Part shown: positions 1 to 4,251 of the stretch, piece by piece | Layout of the letters: each line of letters starts with the position of its first letter | Numbering within the stretch: the first letter of the stretch is position 1 | Source of the DNA: Patescibacteria group bacterium UBA2135 | GTDB lineage: Bacteria > Patescibacteriota > Minisyncoccia > Phycocordibacterales > UBA2135 | Assembly (NCBI GenBank): GCA_002327685.1 | Contig: DCXN01000005.1 | Coordinates: 95,730-105,717, forward strand | DNA: 9,988 bases | Direction of reading: 5' to 3' | Made by a program: the position numbers and the translations under genes | The notes under the pieces: model-generated | What the model was told of the DNA's origin: nothing | What the model saw: the letters and a program-made list of their open reading frames with translations, nothing else | The model's database searches: none

Positions 1-178
1 TTTTCTATTAACTTTGTTGCGGGAAGAAAGCCAACTGCTTGGCTTTCATCCGGATTTGCAGGCCGCAGACATGTTGAGCGAAGTGAAATAGTCGAGGCGG
101 GCTTCGTTTGCTAGTCTGAGTATTGTTTTTAAGTATTTTTCGTGATATGTTTGTGGTACGTTCTGATGTTTCTAATAC
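1..178. other. Intergenic lead-in with one hairpin
   Basis: I see no convincing gene here. A perfect 9-bp hairpin lies at 26-47 (GAAAGCCAA, loop CTGC, TTGGCTTTC). No T-run follows it, so it is not a classical intrinsic terminator. A possible extended -10 (TG-A-TATGTT, 143-151) lies 28 bp before the tRNA-Met gene and could serve it, but no good -35 accompanies it. The short minus-strand reading frame through this stretch begins inside the tRNA and resembles nothing I recognise. Confidence 0.4.
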
Positions 179-252
179 GTCGGCGTAGCTCAGTTGGTTA
201 GAGCGTGGCACTCATAAAGCCAAGGTCGGAGGTTCAAATCCTCCCGTCGACA
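179..252 (+). tRNA. tRNA-Met (anticodon CAT)
   Basis: A full cloverleaf can be drawn. The acceptor GTCGGCG pairs with CGTCGAC (one G-T), the D-arm is GCTC/GAGC, and the anticodon loop is CTCATAA. The variable loop is AGGTC and the T-arm is GGAGG-TTCAAAT-CCTCC. The discriminator is A and no CCA follows, so the end must be added after transcription. The innermost anticodon-stem pair is an A-A mismatch. There is no run of three G-C pairs and the first pair is G-C, which argues against the initiator. It could be elongator tRNA-Met or tRNA-Ile2, whose CAT is modified to lysidine; sequence alone does not settle this. Confidence 0.9.
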
Positions 253-254
253 CA

Positions 255-328
255 ATTGGTGTGGTGGTGAAGTTAAAGCGGTCCGACTTGAGTCGGACAG
301 GTCCCAAGTTCGAGCCTTGGCGTTGGCA
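255..328 (+). pseudogene. Degenerate tRNA-like sequence
   Basis: The 3' half looks like a tRNA. The stem GTCCG/CGGAC (281-285/294-298) is followed by AGGTC, a perfect T-arm (CCAAG, loop TTCGAGC, CTTGG at 304-320), CGTTGGC and an A. The 5' half does not fit: the bases before 275 cannot pair with CGTTGGC and no D-arm forms. The anticodon-type loop has 8 rather than 7 bases (ACTTGAGT), so the anticodon cannot be read with confidence; TTG or TGA are possible. It sits directly behind tRNA-Met. I read it as a decayed or rearranged tRNA gene, but a non-tRNA structured RNA is possible. Confidence 0.35.
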
Positions 329-343
329 TCGTAAAAATAGTAG

Positions 344-352
344 TTATCCACA
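344..352 (+). promoter_or_regulatory. Consensus DnaA box
   Basis: TTATCCACA is an exact match to the classical strong DnaA box. It lies one base before the 38-bp palindrome and about 55 bp before the AbrB-like gene. I find only this one copy on either strand. It is not accompanied by dnaA, dnaN or an AT-rich unwinding region, so it may be a regulatory site or chance. Confidence 0.35.
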
Positions 353-353
353 G

Positions 354-391
354 AAATCGCGCGATTAATACTAGTATTAATCGCGCGATTT
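354..391. repeat. Perfect 38-bp palindrome
   Basis: Bases 354-372 (AAATCGCGCGATTAATACT) are exactly complementary to 373-391, with the centre at CT|AG. The palindrome covers the -35 region of the promoter for the AbrB-like gene. It is therefore a good candidate operator for a dimeric or tetrameric regulator, including self-regulation by that gene. Read as RNA it would form a long hairpin ending in TTTT (389-392), so it could also terminate transcription from the upstream tRNA genes. Both roles are inference. Confidence 0.8.
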
Positions 392-400
392 TGATATACT
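392..400 (+). promoter_or_regulatory. Extended -10 promoter, leaderless start
   Basis: TGATATACT holds an extended -10 (TG-A-TATACT). The last T is exactly 7 bases before the ATG at 408, so transcription should begin at or next to the start codon. There is no room for a Shine-Dalgarno sequence. The same nine bases with the same 7-base gap precede prfB. The -35 position falls inside the palindrome and is not a good consensus match. Confidence 0.6.
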
Positions 401-407
401 AAAGCAC

Positions 408-608
408 ATGGGCAGGAGAAAATTAAAAGATCGAAATATCCGATCACTCACACGCAATTCAGGTGGGCGAAGTTATGTTATTACTGTTCCTATAGATGTA
501 GTGCGAGAATGGAAATGGCAGCATCGCCAAAAACTTGAACTGACGTTTGATCACAGACGACAGCGTATCATAATTGCGGATTGGAAGAAAAAGAATCACT
601 CGAAATGA
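408..608 (+). CDS. Small AbrB/SpoVT-type DNA-binding protein
   Basis: The 66-residue product matches the swapped-hairpin AbrB/MazE/SpoVT pattern over residues 12-59. It has a basic N-terminus, then a GGRSYVITVP strand-turn element, a short helix (IDVVREWKW), a hydrophilic turn (QHRQKLEL) and a final strand (RQRIIIADW). Proteins of this family dimerise and bind palindromic DNA, often as transition-state regulators or antitoxins. The start is set by the -10 box exactly 7 bases upstream, so translation is probably leaderless. The stop at 606-608 is 3 bases before the ATG of the homing endonuclease, indicating one transcript. A likely role is regulating its own operon through the 38-bp palindrome; this is inferred from position. 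No toxin gene of known type is next to it. Confidence 0.7.
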   Translation: MGRRKLKDRNIRSLTRNSGGRSYVITVPIDVVREWKWQHRQKLELTFDHRRQRIIIADWKKKNHSK

Positions 609-611
609 TGT

Positions 612-1556
612 ATGCACAAAATTCAAGAATCTGAACGAATTTCCGATATTGAAAAAATATGGGGAGCCCCCCTGAACGATCTTTTTTGTAAATGGCACTG
701 GAAAGAGAATTTAAAACACAGCGAGATAGGAATGAAAGTTGGAATACCGCGCCCGACAGTTACTCGTTGGTTTCGGCAATTTGATATTCCCACGCAATCA
801 TGTACACGATTTACAAATCTTAATTTACTCAATACTGGGACAATAAAAACCCCGCCAGCAAAACCAAAAATTCAAAAGCCATTTCCATGGAAATGGAGTA
901 AAGACTTCTTTAAAAAATGGTCTCCAGAAATGGCGTATGTACTTGGTTTTCTTTTCGCTGATGGGCATGTTGTCACAAATCCAAGAGGTTCATGTTATAT
1001 TGGTTTTACTTCAACTGATAAAGAGATTATAGAAAAGATAAAACATACATTACATTCTAATCACACAATAGGAATACGTAGAAAGAATAATCCAAACTGG
1101 AAAGATCAATATGTGTTACAAATAGGAAGCAAAAGTGTAGTTCAATATCTAAAAAGATTTGGCATTGTGCAAAATAAGAGTTTGGCAATAAAATTTCCTA
1201 AAAACATTCCAGAAAATATGCTGAGACATTTTATCAGAGGATACTTTGATGGAGATGGATGTGTATATTTTGGGCAATATTGGGCAAAAGATCGCAATAA
1301 AACAAAACAGACACTTCAATGCCGCTTCACTTCAGGAAGTCGCCTACTCCTCGTTGGTTTAAAAACTCGCCTCAGCAGTTATACTCAAGGAGGAACATTA
1401 TATCAAAAACCTAAAGGAGGGCATGAGTTAGCATATAGCGTGCACGATAGCCTTGCATTGTGTAAGTTAATGTATAATAATGTTTCAAATAACCTGTTTC
1501 TTTCAAGAAAATATAAAATTTTTCAAGAAGCAGTATGTTATTATAATAGGGTGTAG
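612..1556 (+). CDS. LAGLIDADG homing endonuclease with N-terminal HTH
   Basis: This 314-residue protein has two LAGLIDADG motifs: AYVLGFLFADG (residues 108-118, acidic D117) and FIRGYFDGDG (207-216, acidic D215). It is thus a single-chain, two-repeat enzyme expected to cut a long asymmetric DNA site. Residues about 22-60 form a helix-turn-helix (SEIGMKVGIPRPTVTRWF) that may add DNA contacts or regulation. Both catalytic aspartates are present, so it is probably active. It is not inside an intron or intein: it follows the AbrB-like gene by 3 bp and stops 70 bp before an intron-containing tRNA-Asp. No Shine-Dalgarno is seen, so translation probably couples to the upstream gene. The natural guess is that it cuts intronless tRNA-Asp genes; the sequence cannot prove this. 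Some LAGLIDADG proteins act as maturases or regulators instead. Confidence 0.88.
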   Translation: MHKIQESERISDIEKIWGAPLNDLFCKWHWKENLKHSEIGMKVGIPRPTVTRWFRQFDIPTQSCTRFTNLNLLNTGTIKTPPAKPKIQKPFPWKWSKDFFKKWSPEMAYVLGFLFADGHVVTNPRGSCYIGFTSTDKEIIEKIKHTLHSNHTIGIRRKNNPNWKDQYVLQIGSKSVVQYLKRFGIVQNKSLAIKFPKNIPENMLRHFIRGYFDGDGCVYFGQYWAKDRNKTKQTLQCRFTSGSRLLLVGLKTRLSSYTQGGTLYQKPKGGHELAYSVHDSLALCKLMYNNVSNNLFLSRKYKIFQEAVCYYNRV

Positions 1557-1568
1557 CTGTTTTGGCTA
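1549..1568 (+). pseudogene. Possible 5' tRNA-Asp fragment
   Basis: Bases 1549-1568 match the first part of tRNA-Asp (1629-1648) at 16 of 20 positions without gaps and at a constant offset of 80. The matching blocks are GGGTGTAGCT and TGGCTA, the acceptor end and D-arm. The TAG in this block is the stop codon of the homing endonuclease gene. It may be a remnant of a duplicated or disrupted tRNA-Asp, but a chance match is not excluded. Confidence 0.35.
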
Positions 1569-1626
1569 TCGGTCGAAATATTCCGACTTTTCTAAAATGA
1601 GAAAATTGGATATAGTATACAACGTT

Positions 1627-1905
1627 GGGGGTGTAGCTCAGCTGGCTAGAGCGTCCGCCTGTGGGAACGCAGCTTTCTATTCGAAAGATAGATTGAAACT
1701 CTCCGGGATAACGGTGAAGGCTAAACTTTGATTTCAGGGCATGCTAATACCGTGGGAACCCCGATTTAAATCGGGGGCGCCGTAGAGACTAGATACCGGA
1801 GCACCTAAGAGTGAAAGCTTATGGTGAAGATATAGTCCATGCCATTATGAAAATAGTGGATCACATGCACGCGGAAGGTCGCGGGTTCAAGTCCCGTCAC
1901 TCCCG
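1627..1905 (+). tRNA. tRNA-Asp (GTC), split by a group I intron
   Basis: The exons are 1627-1662 and 1868-1905. Joined, they give a 74-nt tRNA. The acceptor is GGGGGTG/CACTCCC (one G-T pair), the D-arm GCTC/GAGC and the anticodon stem TCCGC/GCGGA. The loop is CTGTCAC with anticodon GTC. The variable loop is AGGTC, the T-arm GCGGG-TTCAAGT-CCCGT and the discriminator G. The break lies inside the anticodon, between positions 35 and 36. The unspliced sequence reads GTG (His-like) at this point, but only removal of 205 nt ending in G restores a 7-base loop and the usual tRNA-Asp sequence. CCA is not encoded. A -10-like TATACA (1616-1621) lies just upstream. Confidence 0.93.
1663..1867 (+). ncRNA. 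Group I self-splicing intron (205 nt, no ORF)
   Basis: The 5' exon ends in U and the intron ends in G, as group I chemistry requires. P1 forms between exon CTGT and guide GCAG (1669-1672), with the U-G wobble at the splice site. P7 is GACTA (1787-1791) with TAGTC (1833-1837), inside the diagnostic blocks GTAGAGACTAGAT and AAGATATAGTCC. P8 is CACCTAAG with CTTA-T-GGTG (1802-1826). A palindromic extension CCCCGATTT/AAATCGGGG lies at 1759-1776. P9 is CCATTAT-gaaa-ATAGTGG (1842-1859) with a GNRA loop. The compact size and the tRNA anticodon site resemble the IC3-type introns of bacterial tRNA-Leu, tRNA-Ile and tRNA-Arg. A second hairpin, CTTTC/GAAAG, follows P1. Confidence 0.92.
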
Positions 1906-1911
1906 TAACAA

Positions 1912-1946
1912 AAAAATTGATGTACATCTTGTGTACATCAATTTTT
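1912..1946. terminator. Two-way intrinsic terminator
   Basis: A perfect 15-bp stem (AAAAATTGATGTACA / TGTACATCAATTTTT) encloses a 5-base loop. The A-run on the left and T-run on the right give a U-tract in both directions. It lies between tRNA-Asp (+) and the convergent purN-like gene (-), which ends at 1949. Confidence 0.88.
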
Positions 1947-1948
1947 GG

Positions 1949-2590
1949 TTATGGTAAAAACGGATACCAATTTGGTACAATAAGACTTTTTGGATCTTTA
2001 CCGTTCCATCTTATTTTTCCTTGTATGATCAGGTTGGTAATAAACGATTGCCATGCGTGTTCAGTTGCGGTTACTCGCGTTTTAAGTGTTTCAGGTGTAT
2101 CATTGTCTCGTATCGCAACTGGGTATTTAAAAAACACGGGACCCTCATCGTATTTTTTTGTAACAAAATGCATTGATACCGCCGAAGAGCGAATTTCACC
2201 CTTCTTGAATGCGTCTAAGACTCTTTTATGGACATAGTGTCCATACATGCGAGAACCACCGAATTGCGGTAATGGACCCGGGTGAATGTTGGTGGTGCAT
2301 CTTGGATCAAGACCGTGAGCTAATTTTAACCAGCCAGAAAGGGACACAAATTCGGGATTATGTTTTGCAATAATTGCCTGATATGCTTTTTTCGTGTATG
2401 GAGCGTGGAAGTGTTCAAATGAAATTTTCAATGAATCTGCTCGTCTTCGTACCCCGCCTTGTTTATGGTTCGAAACTACTGCAATAATATTCGCATGAAG
2501 GACACCTGTTTTCACATTTTCTACAAGAGCCTGAAATCCGGAACCTCCACCTTCTTTTGTTCCAGACGCAAAAATAAGTAAGCTTTTCAT
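1949..2590 (-). CDS. purN: PurN-type phosphoribosylglycinamide formyltransferase
   Basis: PurN transfers a formyl group from 10-formyl-tetrahydrofolate to glycinamide ribonucleotide, the third step of purine synthesis in the cytosol. The 213-residue product is close to the usual 212 of E. coli PurN. It has the N-terminal strand and glycine-rich loop (FASGTKEGGGSGFQ), the IIAVVSN strand (35-41) and the catalytic NIHPGPLP block with N101 and H103. It also has DEGPV with D148 and the closing DTPETLKTRV..EH helix. These correspond to the N-H-D triad of the family. The usual HPSLLP is HPGPLP here. I chose the ATG at 2590 because the family begins there; an upstream ATG at 2650 would add 20 residues unlike PurN. 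No Shine-Dalgarno is visible. No other purine gene is near, so the true substrate could be another formyl acceptor. Confidence 0.82.
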   Translation of the reverse strand: MKSLLIFASGTKEGGGSGFQALVENVKTGVLHANIIAVVSNHKQGGVRRRADSLKISFEHFHAPYTKKAYQAIIAKHNPEFVSLSGWLKLAHGLDPRCTTNIHPGPLPQFGGSRMYGHYVHKRVLDAFKKGEIRSSAVSMHFVTKKYDEGPVFFKYPVAIRDNDTPETLKTRVTATEHAWQSFITNLIIQGKIRWNGKDPKSLIVPNWYPFLP

Positions 2591-2622
2591 GTTATGTTCC
2601 AAAATCTTACAATCTGTCACAT

Positions 2623-2650
2623 AGTGTATCGTAAACAAAAATAAATACAA
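2623..2650 (-). promoter_or_regulatory. Possible promoter for purN-like gene
   Basis: On the minus strand, TTGTAT (2650-2645), a 16-base spacer and TACACT (2628-2623) resemble a -35/-10 pair. They would leave a leader of about 25-30 bases before the ATG at 2590. The match is modest. Confidence 0.25.
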
Positions 2651-2707
2651 ATTGTACTTATTTCATGTACCATACAAAGCAAAAAACTCACGCAGCGCGC
2701 AAGTTTT

Positions 2708-2736
2708 TTGCAAAATAAGATACAATAGAATAGTAT
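2708..2736 (+). promoter_or_regulatory. Promoter for the tRNA-Thr pair
   Basis: TTGCAA (2708-2713), a 17-base spacer and TAGTAT (2731-2736) lie 11 bp before the first tRNA-Thr. Four of six bases fit in each box. The -35 overlaps the right arm of a 10-bp hairpin (GCAAAAAACT 2679-2688 with AGTTTTTTGC 2702-2711, 13-base loop), which could modulate or insulate this promoter. TACAAT at 2721-2726 is an alternative -10. Confidence 0.4.
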
Positions 2737-2747
2737 TTAAACTTATT

Positions 2748-2820
2748 GCCACCTTAGCTCAGTTGGTAGAGCATTCCCATGGTAAGGGAAAGGTCGTCGG
2801 TTCAATCCCGACAGGTGGCT
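2748..2820 (+). tRNA. tRNA-Thr (anticodon GGT)
   Basis: A complete 73-nt cloverleaf is seen: acceptor GCCACCT/AGGTGGC, D-arm GCTC/GAGC, anticodon stem TTCCC/GGGAA and loop ATGGTAA. The variable loop is AGGTC and the T-arm is GTCGG-TTCAATC-CCGAC. The discriminator is T. TCA rather than CCA follows, so CCA is not encoded. Confidence 0.95.
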
Positions 2821-2833
2821 TCAAGAACTTATT

Positions 2834-2906
2834 GCCACCTTAGCTCAGTTGGTAGAGCACAGCTTTCGTAAAGCTGGGGTCCGCGGTTCAATCCCGCGAG
2901 GTGGCT
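2834..2906 (+). tRNA. tRNA-Thr (anticodon CGT)
   Basis: A complete 73-nt cloverleaf with the same acceptor and D-arm as the preceding tRNA-Thr. The anticodon stem is CAGCT/AGCTG, the loop TTCGTAA, the variable loop GGGTC and the T-arm CGCGG-TTCAATC-CCGCG. The eight upstream bases AACTTATT and the first 26 tRNA bases are identical to its neighbour, a 34-bp direct repeat. This indicates tandem duplication followed by anticodon divergence. Co-transcription from the promoter at 2708-2736 is likely. Confidence 0.95.
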
Positions 2907-2917
2907 TCAGACGTTCC

Positions 2918-2938
2918 CCTACCGTAGCTTAACTGGTA
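2918..2938 (+). pseudogene. Possible 5' tRNA fragment
   Basis: CCTACCG-TA-GCTT-AACTGGTA reads like the acceptor strand, the TA link, the D-stem and the D-loop of a tRNA. After it the D-stem partner is missing and the sequence runs into the coding region of the HHE gene on the other strand. The stop codon of that gene lies inside the fragment. It may mark a break where the minus-strand block joined a tRNA array. The match is short, so this is tentative. Confidence 0.3.
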
Positions 2939-3366
2939 CTTTCCAATGATTCAATCATAGGAAATAGTTCATTGTTTTCTTTCTGATTTCTTGCTGAAAG
3001 AGCGTCAAACATTATTCTACTCTCTTTAATGAATTCATCACTGTTGCTTTCAATTGAACCCTCATTCGTCCATTTTTTATTATACTCTGCGAATGTTTTC
3101 TTTAGTCCGCCCATTTCTTCAGAATACATTTTAGCGGTTGATCTTAATTCGGAATTTTCGTGCTTAAAAAGAGCGGGATAAAGTATTTCGTCTTCCAGAC
3201 TCAGATGCCAGTTTGACAATTTTGTGAATTGCGACAATAAAATCCGCAATTGACCCACTTCTTTTTTTAGTTTTTCAACATCAAAAAAAGTAAATATTTT
3301 TTCAGTATATTTTAACAAGCCCTCATGCTGTTTTCTTAAAATTTTCGTTGTTTGGGTTAGTTTCAT
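2929..3366 (-). CDS. Hemerythrin-like (HHE) domain protein
   Basis: The 145-residue, mainly helical protein follows the HHE four-helix pattern: LRKQHEGL (H14), WHLSLEDEILYP (H54, E58) and RNQKENNELFP near residues 126-136. HHE proteins bind a di-iron centre and serve in oxygen or nitric-oxide sensing, iron handling or repair. In the last motif the usual histidine (as in RHI..EE..LFP) is replaced by N127, so the metal site may be incomplete or altered. No membrane segment or signal peptide is seen. It lies 124 bp downstream of the second receiver gene on the same strand, separated by a palindromic repeat. It may be the last gene of the signalling operon or a separate unit. No terminator is visible between it and the convergent tRNA-Thr genes. 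Confidence 0.7.
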   Translation of the reverse strand: MKLTQTTKILRKQHEGLLKYTEKIFTFFDVEKLKKEVGQLRILLSQFTKLSNWHLSLEDEILYPALFKHENSELRSTAKMYSEEMGGLKKTFAEYNKKWTNEGSIESNSDEFIKESRIMFDALSARNQKENNELFPMIESLESTS

Positions 3367-3390
3367 CCCGTTTCAAATAGGATAATACCA

Positions 3391-3480
3391 ATATACGAAT
3401 TTTACGAATTATACTAATGGATACGAATACGCCACATTAGTATTATTTGTATCATTCGTAAAATTAGTATATTTGTATTG
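3391..3480. repeat. Palindromic array of 9-nt units
   Basis: The left arm is built of ATACGAATT, TTACGAATT and ATACTAATG (3393-3419), followed after one base by ATACGAATA. The right arm (3435-3480) read in reverse complement is made of the same kind of nonamer (for example ATACTAAT, TTTACGAAT, GATACAAAT). CATTAGTAT at 3435-3443 pairs exactly with 3411-3419. The whole can fold into a long imperfect cruciform or hairpin between the receiver gene and the HHE gene. No protein is encoded in it. Confidence 0.75.
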
Positions 3481-3490
3481 CCCTTTTTAA

Positions 3491-3868
3491 TCAAATGAAC
3501 GCCTTAATCTTCTCCACGATCTCTTTGGTGGTAAAATTGGCTTTAATTAAGTAATCTTTTGCTCCCAAATCTTTAGCTTTCTCTATTTCCGTTTCTTGGC
3601 TAAGATTACTCAAGACAATAATAGGAATAGCGGAAATTTTAGGGTTATCCTTTGCCTTTTTTAAGAATTCAAAACCATCCATGCCTGGCATGATCAAATC
3701 AAGCAGAATTAAATCAACAGTTTCTTGTTTAAAGAAATCTAAAGCTCCTTGAACGGTTTCACTTAGTTTTATCTCAAATTCTCCGCTTTCCCCTAATCTT
3801 TTAACCAGAATTTCAGACAGAAATTTATCATCTTCAACTAGTAGAATTTTTTTTCCTTGATTATCCAT
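3491..3868 (-). CDS. Stand-alone response-regulator receiver (second)
   Basis: The 125 residues form one CheY-like receiver domain and nothing else. The acidic pocket is E12-D13-D14 and the phospho-acceptor is D57 in LILLDLIMPGMDG. The switch residue is S87 (VLSN) and the invariant lysine K109 (LIKAN). All key residues are present, so it should be phosphorylated by a kinase, most likely the one upstream. With no output domain it must act through protein contacts or as a phosphate carrier. Its ATG (3868-3866) shares an A with the TAA of the preceding receiver gene, giving TAATG. This indicates translational coupling and fits the lack of a Shine-Dalgarno sequence. Confidence 0.93.
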   Translation of the reverse strand: MDNQGKKILLVEDDKFLSEILVKRLGESGEFEIKLSETVQGALDFFKQETVDLILLDLIMPGMDGFEFLKKAKDNPKISAIPIIVLSNLSQETEIEKAKDLGAKDYLIKANFTTKEIVEKIKAFI

Positions 3869-4227
3869 TATCCAATTAATTTTTTAACTTTATCTTCTAT
3901 GTCTGCAAGAGACAAAGTTGCTTTAACAATAAAATCGGCCGCTCCTAATTTTTTAGCTTTCTCAATATCAACCACTTGCCCAGAATTAGAAACGATTAAA
4001 ATCGGAAAAGAAACTTCCTCTTTTTGTAGTCTTTCCAGTACTTGATAGCCGTTAATACCCGGAAGTAAAATATCAAGAATCAATAAATCAGGTTTTCCTT
4101 GTTCTATTTTCTCCAAGCCGCTTTCACCGTCGTAGGCCACTTCAGTTTCGTAGCCGGTATCTGTTAATTTTTCTTTTAAAGCATCGGCTAAAATAATTTC
4201 ATCTTCAATAATTATAATTTTTTTCAT
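3868..4227 (-). CDS. Stand-alone response-regulator receiver (first)
   Basis: This 119-residue single receiver domain has E8-D9 in the acidic pocket, D52 (LLILDILLPGING) as phospho-acceptor, S80 (IVSN) as switch and K102 (IVKAT). The C-terminal helix ends with the domain; there is no DNA-binding, enzymatic or RNA-binding output. It follows the histidine kinase by 24 bp and overlaps the second receiver by one base. Its sequence differs clearly from that receiver, so they are paralogues and not a recent duplication. Two receivers beside one kinase suggest either a branched output or one acting as a phosphate sink, as in some chemotaxis systems. This is inference. Confidence 0.93.
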   Translation of the reverse strand: MKKIIIIEDEIILADALKEKLTDTGYETEVAYDGESGLEKIEQGKPDLLILDILLPGINGYQVLERLQKEEVSFPILIVSNSGQVVDIEKAKKLGAADFIVKATLSLADIEDKVKKLIG

Positions 4228-4251
4228 TATATCTTTTTTTTATGAAACTCC

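Noticed and set aside
1627..1700. tRNA-His (GTG) reading of the interrupted tRNA
   Set aside because: The unspliced anticodon looks like GTG, but no 3' half follows directly. Splicing with the required terminal G gives a normal tRNA-Asp loop.
1480..1731. Reading frame of 83 codons across the HEG end and tRNA-Asp
   Set aside because: It overlaps the HEG and runs through exon 1 and the intron of tRNA-Asp; its product has no recognisable domain.
1917..2237. Plus-strand reading frame of 106 codons
   Set aside because: It begins inside the terminator stem and is antisense to the purN-like gene, whose catalytic motifs are clear.
2679..2711. Intrinsic terminator upstream of tRNA-Thr
   Set aside because: The stem is A/T-rich with a 13-base loop and no clean T-run after it, and it overlaps the likely -35 of the tRNA promoter.
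2652..2843. Plus-strand reading frame of 63 codons
   Set aside because: It covers the tRNA-Thr genes; the product is a translated tRNA sequence.
3391..3480. CRISPR array
   Set aside because: Units are only 9 bases, degenerate, without spacers, and arranged as an inverted pair.
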